Shown here: in pieces, positions 1 through 6,257 of the stretch
Numbering within the stretch: position 1 is the first letter of the stretch
Layout of the letters: every line of letters begins with the position of its first letter
Source: Rhodocyclaceae bacterium
Lineage (GTDB): Bacteria > Pseudomonadota > Gammaproteobacteria > Burkholderiales > Rhodocyclaceae
Direction: 5' to 3'
Length of the DNA stretch: 8,113 nt
NCBI GenBank assembly: GCA_030682595.1
Contig: JAUXNZ010000208.1
Location: forward strand, 1-8,113
Notes under the pieces: generated by a model
Databases searched by the model: none
The model's input: only the letters and a program-made list of their open reading frames with translations
Told to the model about the DNA's origin: nothing
Made by a program: the position numbers and the translations under genes

Positions 1-137
1 TTGACGGCATCAGGCTTAGCAGCCGGCTGGGCGGCGACGGCCGGGGCGGCCGCGGGAGTGGCCGGCTTGGGTGCGTCGGCGGCAAAAGCGGATACGGCAA
101 ACAGACCGGCAATCAGTGTGGCAAGCAGCTTGGACAT
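1..137 (-). CDS. Small secreted Ala/Pro-rich protein, N-terminal part only
   Basis: The visible 45 residues begin MSKLLATLIAGLFAVSAFAA, a textbook Sec signal peptide: Lys at position 3, a hydrophobic core, and an AFA-A type cleavage site before DAPKP. The rest seen is a low-complexity Ala/Pro/Lys stretch with no catalytic motif. The start is the ATG at 137-135, with AAAGGG at 146-151 as Shine-Dalgarno, 8 nt upstream. The gene continues past base 1, so total length is unknown. It lies 104 nt downstream of pfkA on the same strand, and I see no clear terminator between them, so read-through is possible. Short exported Ala/Pro/Lys-rich proteins of this look occur in many betaproteobacteria without assigned function. 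Export to the periplasm is well supported; the function is not. It could also be the leader of a longer envelope protein. Confidence 0.75.
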   Translation of the reverse strand, partial: MSKLLATLIAGLFAVSAFAADAPKPATPAAAPAVAAQPAAKPDAV

Positions 138-241
138 TTTGGTTTCCCTTTGGTTGGTTTCAGCGCACATGCGCCTGTCGAGAATAACGAGGGTGGCTGG
201 CAAGACGATATCCGGGCAACTGTAACGGTTTGTAAGCCTGC

Positions 242-1384
242 TCAGTCGCCGAAGTTCGTCCCCACCCGCCGGGCCGACAGCACCCAGGGATGATCCGGCG
301 GCACGGTCTTGACCTTGCCGGCCGTGTCTTCCAGTTTGACCGGCCGGACGTCCTCGCCCTTGGCGGCCACCAGCACGCCGTAGTGTTTCTTGGCGATCAG
401 GTCGGCGGCGGCGGTGCCGAGCCTTGTCGCGAGGATGCGGTCGGCCGCCGAAGGCGTGCCGCCGCGCTGCAGGTGACCCAGAATGGTCAGGCGCGCTTCC
501 AGGCCGGTAAGCTTTTGCAGCCGCTGGGCGAGCAGCAAGGTACGGCCGGCATAAATCAACTCGGCGGCGTCGGCGGCGGTGTCGTCATTCTTGTCTTCGG
601 CGGCGCCCTTGCCGTTTTTGTCGGTTTTGCGCACGGGTTTTTTCGCGGTTTTGGCGGCCTCCAGCGCGACCAGGTCCTGCGCCGAGACCGCGCCTTCGGC
701 GACGGCGACGATGGAGAAGGGCCGCCCCTTGCGGCTGCGCTCGCGGATCGACTCGGCGATGCTGGTCGCATCATAGGGAATTTCGGGGATCAGGATCACG
801 TCGGCGCCGCCGGCGATGCCCGCGCCCAGCGCCAGCCAGCCGGCGCGGTGACCCATGATCTCGACGACGATGATGCGGTGGTGGCTGTGCGCGGTGCTGT
901 GCAGGCGGTCGATGGCCTCGGTGGCGATACCCAGCGCGGTGTCGAAGCCGAAGGTGATGTCGGTGCCGAAGACGTCGTTGTCGATGGTCTTGGGCAGGGT
1001 GATGACGTTGAGCCCTTTTTGTTTCAGGCGCAGTGCGTTCTTGATCGTCCCGCCGCCGCCCAGGCAGACCAGGCAGTCGAGATGATTGTCGTGGTAGTTG
1101 CCGACGATGGCGTCGGTCATGTCGAGCACCTTGCCGCCCACCGGCATCTTGTGCGGCTTGTCGCGGCTGGTGCCGAGGATGGTGCCGCCGCTGGTGAGGA
1201 TGCCCGAGAGCTGGCCACCGGAAAGCGACATGGTGCGGTTTTCCATGAGGCCGCGAAAGCCGTCGCGGAAACCGATGATGTGCATGCCATGATGGCCCAT
1301 GGCGGCCTTGCCGACGCCGCGGATGGCCGCGTTGAGGCCGGGGCTGTCGCCGCCGGCGGTGAGAATGCCAATATGCTGGGTCAT
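242..1384 (-). CDS. pfkA: 6-phosphofructokinase, GGGGT/PKTIDND subtype (380 aa)
   Basis: Phosphorylates fructose 6-phosphate to fructose 1,6-bisphosphate, a committed step of glycolysis, in the cytoplasm. The family is clear: phosphate-donor loop GGDSPGLNAAIR (11-22), GGTILGTSR (66-74), catalytic PKTIDND (131-137, base D135), EIMGH (175-179), PEIPYD (200-205) and substrate-binding GHLQRGG (303-309). The start is the ATG at 1384, chosen over an upstream in-frame ATG (1543) because a perfect AGGAGG sits at 1390-1395, 5 nt away, and family homology begins there. At 380 residues it is longer than E. coli PfkA (about 320), partly from a charged Lys/Asp insert at about 243-275. The phosphoryl-donor determinants are mixed. 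The position of E. coli G104 is Gly (G112, ATP-compatible), the position of G124 is Lys (K132, typical of PPi enzymes), and the D103 position is Gly (G111). That resembles the 'group III' or mixed-substrate PFKs, so ATP versus PPi cannot be settled from sequence. It is transcribed divergently from hemE. Confidence 0.93.
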   Translation of the reverse strand: MTQHIGILTAGGDSPGLNAAIRGVGKAAMGHHGMHIIGFRDGFRGLMENRTMSLSGGQLSGILTSGGTILGTSRDKPHKMPVGGKVLDMTDAIVGNYHDNHLDCLVCLGGGGTIKNALRLKQKGLNVITLPKTIDNDVFGTDITFGFDTALGIATEAIDRLHSTAHSHHRIIVVEIMGHRAGWLALGAGIAGGADVILIPEIPYDATSIAESIRERSRKGRPFSIVAVAEGAVSAQDLVALEAAKTAKKPVRKTDKNGKGAAEDKNDDTAADAAELIYAGRTLLLAQRLQKLTGLEARLTILGHLQRGGTPSAADRILATRLGTAAADLIAKKHYGVLVAAKGEDVRPVKLEDTAGKVKTVPPDHPWVLSARRVGTNFGD

Positions 1385-1447
1385 GTGCGCCTCCTGGTTG
1401 AGTGGCGCATTGTCCGTCAATTGCCGGCCATTGCGCCAATGAGGGCA

Positions 1448-1456
1448 TGCGATAAT
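1448..1456 (+). promoter_or_regulatory. Possible extended -10 promoter element for hemE
   Basis: TGCGATAAT matches an extended -10 (TGn plus a hexamer with 5 of 6 bases of TATAAT). It would start transcription near 1463 and give a leader of about 20 nt before the hemE ATG at 1482. No good -35 lies at 16-18 bp; TTGCGC at 1431-1436 is only 14 bp away. Extended -10 promoters can work with a poor -35. The pfkA promoter must lie in the same 97-bp divergent gap, but I could not pick it out. Confidence 0.35.
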
Positions 1457-1481
1457 CACATAAACACACTGGATTAAAACC

Positions 1482-2549
1482 ATGACCCGTCCCCATAACG
1501 ACAACTTCCTGCGCGCCCTGCTGCGCGAGCCGGTGGATCGCACCCCTCTGTGGCTGATGCGGCAGGCGGGCCGCTATCTGCCCGAATACAACGAGACGCG
1601 CCGCCGCGCCGGCAATTTCCTCGCGCTGTGCAAGAACCCCGGCTACGCCTGCGAGGTGACGCTGCAACCGCTGGCGCGTTACGACCTTGACGCCGCCATC
1701 CTGTTTTCCGACATCCTCACCGTGCCCGACGCGATGGGCCTGGGCCTGTATTTCGCCGATGGCGAGGGGCCGAAATTCGAGCGGCCGCTGCGCGAGGAAT
1801 GGGCGATCCGCGACCTGACCGCGCCCGACCCCTACGACCATTTGCGCTACGTGCTGGATGCGGTGGCGGAAATCCGCCGCGCCTTGAATAACAGCGTGCC
1901 GCTGATCGGCTTTTCCGGTTCGCCGTTTACGCTGGCCTGCTACATGGTCGAAGGCGGCGGCTCGACCGACTTCCGCAGCGTCAAGACCATGCTCTATGAC
2001 CGGCCCGATCTCCTGCACCACATCCTCAAAGTGAATGCCGAAGCGGTGACGAATTACCTGAATGCCCAGATCGAGTCTGGCGCGCAGGCGGTGCAGATTT
2101 TCGATACCTGGGGCGGCGCGTTGTCACATGCCGCCTATCGCGAGTTTTCGCTGGAATACATGCAACGCGTGATTTCAGGCCTCAAAAAGACCCACGACGG
2201 CGAGCGGATTCCCTGCATCGTCTTCACCAAGGGCGGCGGCCAGTGGCTGGAAGCCATAGCCGATACCGGCTGCGATGCCGTCGGCCTCGACTGGACCACC
2301 GACATCGGTGACGCGCGCCGGCGTGTCGGTGACAAGGTCGCGCTGCAGGGCAATTTCGACCCGATGGCGCTGTTCGCCTCACCCGCCGCGGTGGCGGCCG
2401 AAGCCACGCGCATCCTTGACAGCTATGGTGCGGCGGGTTACGGCAACACAGGCCACGTCTTCAACCTCGGTCACGGCATCAACCAGCACACCCCGCCGGA
2501 AAATGTGTCGGTGCTGGTCGAGACAGTTCATGGTTATAAAAACAAATGA
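1482..2549 (+). CDS. hemE: Uroporphyrinogen decarboxylase (355 aa)
   Basis: Cytoplasmic enzyme that removes the four acetate carboxyl groups of uroporphyrinogen III to give coproporphyrinogen III, in heme and tetrapyrrole synthesis. Both family signatures are present: MRQAGRYLPEY at 26-36 and GFSGSPFT at 143-150. Residues matching the catalytic set of the characterised enzyme are intact: R27 and R31, D77 in FSDIL, Y154 in CYMVEGG, and H331 in FNLGHGI. FDTWGG (207-212), GLDW (268-271) and GNFDP (290-294) are also typical. The length is normal for the family. The N-terminus MTRPHNDNFLRALL fits bacterial HemE, so the ATG at 1482 is secure, although its Shine-Dalgarno is weak (GGA at 1471-1473). 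It is followed by a 452-bp gap and then priA on the same strand. hemE next to priA is an arrangement I associate with betaproteobacteria. No strong terminator follows; a 5-bp stem at 2585-2600 lacks a T-run. Confidence 0.97.
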   Translation: MTRPHNDNFLRALLREPVDRTPLWLMRQAGRYLPEYNETRRRAGNFLALCKNPGYACEVTLQPLARYDLDAAILFSDILTVPDAMGLGLYFADGEGPKFERPLREEWAIRDLTAPDPYDHLRYVLDAVAEIRRALNNSVPLIGFSGSPFTLACYMVEGGGSTDFRSVKTMLYDRPDLLHHILKVNAEAVTNYLNAQIESGAQAVQIFDTWGGALSHAAYREFSLEYMQRVISGLKKTHDGERIPCIVFTKGGGQWLEAIADTGCDAVGLDWTTDIGDARRRVGDKVALQGNFDPMALFASPAAVAAEATRILDSYGAAGYGNTGHVFNLGHGINQHTPPENVSVLVETVHGYKNK

Positions 2550-2807
2550 TGCTCAGTGGAATTCCTCTGGTGGCAAAGCAGTCCGGCGACCACCCTCGCC
2601 AAGCCCCGCCGTTACAGGGTTTTGACGGGGTGCAAATAGTTGACTTACTCACAGAATGTTGATCTCAAGAATTATTGACCCAGTCATGACCATAATCGCG
2701 GCGCAACTACCTATCCCACTGTTTTATAGTGAATATATTTATATTTAGTGTTACGTTAGTATGACTCAGGCGCTATCAGCGCGAAATTCTGGGTATTTTT
2801 TGCGGGA

Positions 2808-2828
2808 TTACTCACAAAGTTATCCACA
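2808..2828 (+). promoter_or_regulatory. Consensus DnaA box with a degenerate tandem copy
   Basis: TTATCCACA at 2820-2828 matches the bacterial DnaA box consensus exactly. It is preceded, with a 12-bp period, by TTACTCACA at 2808-2816, so the two units read TTACTCACAAAG and TTATCCACAAAC (9 of 12 identical). A third TTACTCACA lies at 2645-2653. Only the last unit is a true consensus match; the others differ at two positions. DnaA binding could regulate priA or mark an origin-proximal site. One perfect 9-mer can also occur by chance. Confidence 0.45.
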
Positions 2829-2846
2829 AACCCGCGGATGGCTAAA

Positions 2847-2869
2847 AATCGCTTTGCCGCCAAGCGATT
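2847..2869. repeat. 8-bp perfect inverted repeat
   Basis: AATCGCTT (2847-2854) pairs perfectly with AAGCGATT (2862-2869) across a 7-nt spacer. No T-run follows on either side within a few bases, so a standard intrinsic terminator is unlikely. It could be a regulator operator or an RNA hairpin in the priA leader. Confidence 0.5.
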
Positions 2870-2918
2870 AAGTTAATTAGCGAATAATTATTCTAAAGAA
2901 CAGCGCTAACTTGAATTG

Positions 2919-2996
2919 CCCCCCACGCTCGCAAACCCGGCTCGCTGCCCCCACGGGGGGCGCATGCCTCCTTGGGGCGGCCCGGCGGAGGCATGT
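2919..2996. repeat. GC-rich palindromic (REP-like) element upstream of priA
   Basis: This 78-bp block carries the direct repeat GCTCGC (2927-2932 and 2940-2945), a hairpin GCCCCC/GGGGGC (2947-2952 with 2956-2961), and a 9-bp hairpin CATGCCTCC/GGAGGCATG (2963-2971 with 2987-2995). The second hairpin's loop contains TTGGGGCGGCCCGGC. The composition jumps abruptly from the AT-rich DNA before it. Similar CCCCC..GGGGG plus TTGGGGCGGCCCGGC blocks are, from memory, scattered in intergenic DNA of Burkholderiales genomes. With a single copy in this window, repetitiveness is an inference. Confidence 0.55.
2963..2995 (+). promoter_or_regulatory. Hairpin that pairs away the priA Shine-Dalgarno
   Basis: GGAGG at 2987-2991 is the only good Shine-Dalgarno for the priA ATG at 3002, 10 nt away. 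It forms the 3' arm of a perfect 9-bp stem (GGAGGCATG) whose 5' arm CATGCCTCC (2963-2971) contains the CCTCC anti-SD. In the mRNA this should lower ribosome access unless the helix is opened. The ATG at 2993-2995 is followed directly by TAG, so it is not a useful start. The pairing is seen directly; the regulatory effect is inferred. Confidence 0.5.
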
Positions 2997-3001
2997 AGCC
3001 C

Positions 3002-4984
3002 ATGACCATCCTCCAAGTCGCCCTTGATGTGCCGCTGCCGCGCCTGTTCGACTATCGGCTGACGGGTGAAAGCCAGGGCAGCCTGATTGGGCGATTGGTG
3101 AAAGTGCCGTTTGGTCAGGGCGTCAAGTTTGGCGTGGTGGTCAATGAAGCCGCCACCAGCGACCACCCCGACGCGAAACTCAAATCCGCCGAACTCATCG
3201 ACAACCTGCCCGCGCTACCGGCCGACTGGCTGGCGTTGTGCCAGTTCTGCGCGCGCTATTACCACTATCCGCTCGGCCAGGTCATGGCCTTCGCCCTGCC
3301 GCCGCTGCTGCGTAAAGGGAAAACACCGCGCATTACCAAGCCAAAGCATGAAAGCGCCGTCCCGCCAGCGCCGACTTTCAACACAGCCACCCCGGATCAA
3401 GCCGCCGCCATCGACGCCATTCTTGGCGCAACCGGTTTCCAGACCTTCCTGCTCCACGGCGTCACCGGCAGCGGCAAGACCGAGGTTTATCTGCGCGCCA
3501 TCGCGGCCGTGCTCGAACGCGGCGGGCAGGCGCTGATGCTGGTGCCGGAAATTGCCCTGACGCCCCAGCTTGAATCCAGAGTAAGCGCCCGCTTTCCTGG
3601 TACTCACGTCGTCTCCGCGCATAGCGGCGTAGCGGACGCGGCGCGGGCGCGCGCCTTCCTCGCCGCGCTGGAAGGTCGCGCCGCCATCGTGCTCGGCACG
3701 CGGCTCTCGGTATTCATGCCGCTGCCGCGGCTGCAACTGATTGTCGTCGATGAAGAGCACGACGCCTCCTTCAAGCAGCAAGACGGCTTGCGTTACTCGG
3801 CCCGCGACGTAGCGATCTTTCGCGCCCGGCAGCGCGACATTCCCATCGTGCTGGGCTCGGCGACGCCTGCGCTGGAAACGTTTCACCATGCCGCCAGCGG
3901 CCGTTACACCAAACTCGACCTGCCGCTCCGGGCCGTTGCCGCCGCCATGCCCACGGTGACGACGATCGATACGCGCAAGCAGAAACTGCAGGATGGCCTC
4001 TCAGCAGAGATGATTTCCGCCATCGGCGAGCGCTTGGGGCGAGGCGAACAAAGCCTGATCTTCCTCAACCGCCGCGGCTACGCCCCGGTGCTGGCCTGCC
4101 CGGCCTGCGGCTGGATTTCGCACTGCCGGCGCTGCGCCGCCAATCTCGTCTTGCATCTCGCCGACCGTCGGCTACGCTGTCACCACTGCGGGCTGGAAGT
4201 GATGATTCCGCATGCCTGCCCCGACTGCGGCAACCTTGATCTGCAACCCTTCGGGCGCGGCACCCAACGGCTCGAAGCCAGTTTGGTCGAACGCTTTCCG
4301 ACGGCGCGCATCCTGCGCATCGACCGCGACTCGGCGAGTTCGCCACAGAAATGGCAGACGCTGCTGGCGACCATCCACGCGGACGGCGCGGACATCCTCG
4401 TCGGCACGCAAATGCTCGCCAAGGGGCATGACTTCCCCAAACTCACACTGGTCGGCGTGGTCGGCGCCGATGCCGCCCTGTTCGCCGCCGATTTCCGCGC
4501 ACCGGAACGCCTGTTCTCACAATTGATGCAGGTGGGCGGCCGCTCCGGACGCGCCCATCTGCCCGGCGCGGTGCTGATCCAGACCGAATACCCCGACCAC
4601 CCGCTCTATCGCGCCCTGATCGACCACGATTACGCTGCCTTCGCCAACGAACAACTGGCCGAACGCCAGGCCGCCGGCTTCCCGCCCTTCGCCTTTCAGG
4701 CGCTGCTGCGCGCCGAAGCGCCCGAAATTGCGCAAGCGCTCGAATTCCTGGGTACGGCGGTCGCCCGCGCCGAAGAGCTCGGGGCGCCCGACATCATGCT
4801 CTACGACCCGGTGCCGATGCGCCTGGTGCGGCTGAAAAACCGCGAACGCGCCCAGTTGCTGGTCGAATCGCGGAGTCGTCCGGCGCTGCAAAACTTTCTC
4901 GCCGGCTGGATGACGCGCCTCTACGCCTGCAAAACCCCGCGCGAGCTGCGCTGGCATCTGGATGTCGATCCGCAGGAATTCTGA
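3002..4984 (+). CDS. priA: Primosomal protein N', replication restart helicase PriA (660 aa)
   Basis: A 3'-5' superfamily 2 DNA helicase that recognises stalled forks and D-loops and reloads the replisome. The N-terminal 3'-DNA-binding domain covers about 1-105 (start MTILQVALDVPLPRLFDY, typical of the family, fixing the ATG). Helicase motifs follow: Walker A GVTGSGKT (153-160, K159), Walker B DEEHD (250-254), GSATP (285-289), GTQMLAKGHDFP (468-479) and QVGGRSGR (510-517). Eight cysteines (366, 369, 375, 378, 393, 396, 406, 409) form the two-zinc module inserted in the second lobe. The C-terminal domain covers about 560-660. E. coli PriA has about 732 residues with its Walker lysine near 230 and first zinc cysteine near 436. 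Here both are shifted by about 70, so nearly all the shortfall lies between about 105 and 130, where the winged-helix domain should be. No frameshift is visible. The GGAGG Shine-Dalgarno lies in a hairpin. The gene converges with the MFS gene 56 bp downstream. Confidence 0.97.
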   Translation: MTILQVALDVPLPRLFDYRLTGESQGSLIGRLVKVPFGQGVKFGVVVNEAATSDHPDAKLKSAELIDNLPALPADWLALCQFCARYYHYPLGQVMAFALPPLLRKGKTPRITKPKHESAVPPAPTFNTATPDQAAAIDAILGATGFQTFLLHGVTGSGKTEVYLRAIAAVLERGGQALMLVPEIALTPQLESRVSARFPGTHVVSAHSGVADAARARAFLAALEGRAAIVLGTRLSVFMPLPRLQLIVVDEEHDASFKQQDGLRYSARDVAIFRARQRDIPIVLGSATPALETFHHAASGRYTKLDLPLRAVAAAMPTVTTIDTRKQKLQDGLSAEMISAIGERLGRGEQSLIFLNRRGYAPVLACPACGWISHCRRCAANLVLHLADRRLRCHHCGLEVMIPHACPDCGNLDLQPFGRGTQRLEASLVERFPTARILRIDRDSASSPQKWQTLLATIHADGADILVGTQMLAKGHDFPKLTLVGVVGADAALFAADFRAPERLFSQLMQVGGRSGRAHLPGAVLIQTEYPDHPLYRALIDHDYAAFANEQLAERQAAGFPPFAFQALLRAEAPEIAQALEFLGTAVARAEELGAPDIMLYDPVPMRLVRLKNRERAQLLVESRSRPALQNFLAGWMTRLYACKTPRELRWHLDVDPQEF

Positions 4985-5040
4985 AAGTCGGCGCTGGCGG
5001 GACGGCGTCAGCCGGGCCGCCGCGTTGATGGGGACGGCGC

Positions 5041-6252
5041 TCAGGATGATCGGGTACGCCGCGAATCCAGAATGAACCACAGCCAGCCCGCCGTCTGCAA
5101 CACCAGCAGACCGGCGAGGCTGGCGCGGTAGGCCGAGGCCGGATCGCTGCCGAGCGCCTGAAAACCATCGACCGCCACGCCGAACAGCCACTGGATGCCG
5201 AAGGCGCCGACAAAGGCGCCCAGGTTGAGCGCGGTATTGGCGCGCCCGGCCAGGGTGAGCGGAAATGCGCCGGTCAGCAGCGCATAGGCGAGGTTGCCCA
5301 CCGAAAACACCAGGCCCAGCGCCGGCCAGAGCAGCCAAGTGGGGGCAAGATCGAGGACGATGCCGAGCATGACCAACAGGCCGCCGCCCATGCCGAAGGC
5401 GAGCAGGCGCGCCGGCGGCAAACCGGCCCGCGCCAGCCGCGTGACGAGAAAGGCGATGGCGAGAAAACCGGCAAGCTGCGCGCCGGCCATCAGCAGCAGA
5501 TGAAAGGCCGCCACCTCGCGTGTCGCGCCATTCACCGTCATCAACCAGGGCACCGCCCAGAGGCCCTGCAGGGCCATGAAGCCGCCGACGATGAAGGTGG
5601 TCTGCGGCGCGAAACGCCAGAAGGCGCGGCTGCCGAAGATGGCCGCCAGGCCGGCCAGTTGCTGGCGGAGGCTTTCCTTCGCGACGCCGCTCGCCTTTTC
5701 TGGCGTGGTGTAGATCAGTCCGGCGACCACGAGCGCAATCGCGGCCAGCGCGAAGAAGATGCCGCGCCAGCCGAGCACCGGCATCAGCGCGGAGAGCGGC
5801 GAACTGGCGGCCAGCGCGCCAAGACCGCCGGCGGCCATGATCGCGGCGTTGAGCGAGGCCTGCCGTTCAGGGGGAAACCACAGCGAAAACGCCTTGAAGC
5901 TCGCCATCAGGCAGGCGGAAACGCCCAGGCCGATCAGGGCGCGGCCCAGGGTGAGTTGCGGCAGGCTCTCGCCCAGCGCGAAGAGCGCGCAACCCGCCGC
6001 GCAAAACAGCAGCAGTGCCGCTTCGACGCGACGCGGACCATAACGGTCGAGCAGGATGCCCAGCGGCAACTGGAAGGCGCCAAAGGCGAGCAGGTAGGCG
6101 GAAGTCAGCAGACCCAGGTCGGCGGCGGAAAGGCCGAGATCGCTCCGCAACTCCGGCGAGATGACGGCATTGGCGTTCCGCAGCAAATAGGAGAGGAAAT
6201 AGCCTGCCGCAAAGGGCGCGAAAACGCGCTGCCAGAGGTTGATTGACGGCAT
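5041..6252 (-). CDS. Major facilitator superfamily transporter (403 aa)
   Basis: An inner-membrane transporter with about 12 hydrophobic segments across 403 residues, the usual MFS length. The loop between segments 2 and 3 carries the diagnostic motif A, GILLDRYGPRR (65-75). A polar central stretch (about 184-210, TPEKASGVAKESLRQ) separates the two six-helix halves. The second half contains AGRANTALNLGAFVGAFG (335-352), seen in several proteobacterial MFS proteins. The substrate cannot be read from the sequence. The ATG at 6252 is preferred because the N-terminus MPSINLWQRVF leads straight into segment 1. An in-frame ATG at 6297 would overlap the upstream gene and add a polar tail. The Shine-Dalgarno is weak. 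The ATG lies 5 nt past the stop of the thioredoxin-like gene, implying a shared transcript and probably translational coupling. No T-rich terminator is evident in the short convergent gap with priA (4985-5040). Confidence 0.9.
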   Translation of the reverse strand: MPSINLWQRVFAPFAAGYFLSYLLRNANAVISPELRSDLGLSAADLGLLTSAYLLAFGAFQLPLGILLDRYGPRRVEAALLLFCAAGCALFALGESLPQLTLGRALIGLGVSACLMASFKAFSLWFPPERQASLNAAIMAAGGLGALAASSPLSALMPVLGWRGIFFALAAIALVVAGLIYTTPEKASGVAKESLRQQLAGLAAIFGSRAFWRFAPQTTFIVGGFMALQGLWAVPWLMTVNGATREVAAFHLLLMAGAQLAGFLAIAFLVTRLARAGLPPARLLAFGMGGGLLVMLGIVLDLAPTWLLWPALGLVFSVGNLAYALLTGAFPLTLAGRANTALNLGAFVGAFGIQWLFGVAVDGFQALGSDPASAYRASLAGLLVLQTAGWLWFILDSRRTRSS

Positions 6253-6257
6253 GGGAT

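Larger units (their letters stand above)
2550..3001 (+). other. Non-coding gap hemE-priA: AT-rich part, then GC-rich palindromic part
   Basis: No convincing gene is present on either strand. Bases about 2641-2915 are AT-rich (about 40% GC by line counts, dropping to about 32% in 2701-2760), in sharp contrast with the genes around. This part holds TATAGT (2725-2730) and two TATATT motifs (2734-2745) but no matching -35 boxes. It also has a small dyad GCGCT-ATC-AGCGC (2770-2782), a DnaA box, an 8-bp dyad, and the 10-bp palindrome AATAATTATT (2883-2892). A bulged dyad pairs AAGTTA and GCG (2870-2875, 2880-2882) with CGCTAACTT (2904-2912). From about 2919 the sequence turns abruptly to a GC-rich palindromic element that runs to the priA start. 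The gap must contain the priA promoter, which I could not place. Confidence 0.8.

Noticed and set aside
158..174. GCGCACATGCGC near-palindrome in the leader of the small secreted protein
   Set aside because: It is short, imperfect at its centre and expected by chance in GC-rich DNA.
290..1477. A 395-codon open frame on the plus strand opposite pfkA
   Set aside because: It is fully antisense to a phosphofructokinase with all its motifs, and its product is Ala/Gly/Asp/Val-rich without domain features. In GC-rich DNA the frame opposite a real gene often stays open.
771..2021. A 416-codon minus-strand frame across pfkA and hemE
   Set aside because: It crosses the divergent promoter gap and overlaps both genes. 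Its product is low-complexity with Arg/His/Pro runs, as expected for a shadow frame.
2585..2600. GGCGA/TCGCC stem as a hemE terminator
   Set aside because: The stem is only 5 bp with a 6-nt loop and is not followed by a T-run.
2550..3001. The gap as the chromosomal origin oriC
   Set aside because: Only one perfect DnaA box was found by eye, and dnaA/dnaN are not in the window. Kept as a finding to check, not called as an origin.
4517..5338. A 273-codon minus-strand frame opposite the 3' end of priA
   Set aside because: It overlaps priA and the MFS gene in another frame, has an Arg/Ala-rich product, and shows no motif.
5500..6246. A 248-codon plus-strand frame opposite the MFS gene
   Set aside because: It is antisense to a protein with clear membrane segments and motif A. 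Its Gln/Arg/Glu-rich product is the mirror of hydrophobic codons.
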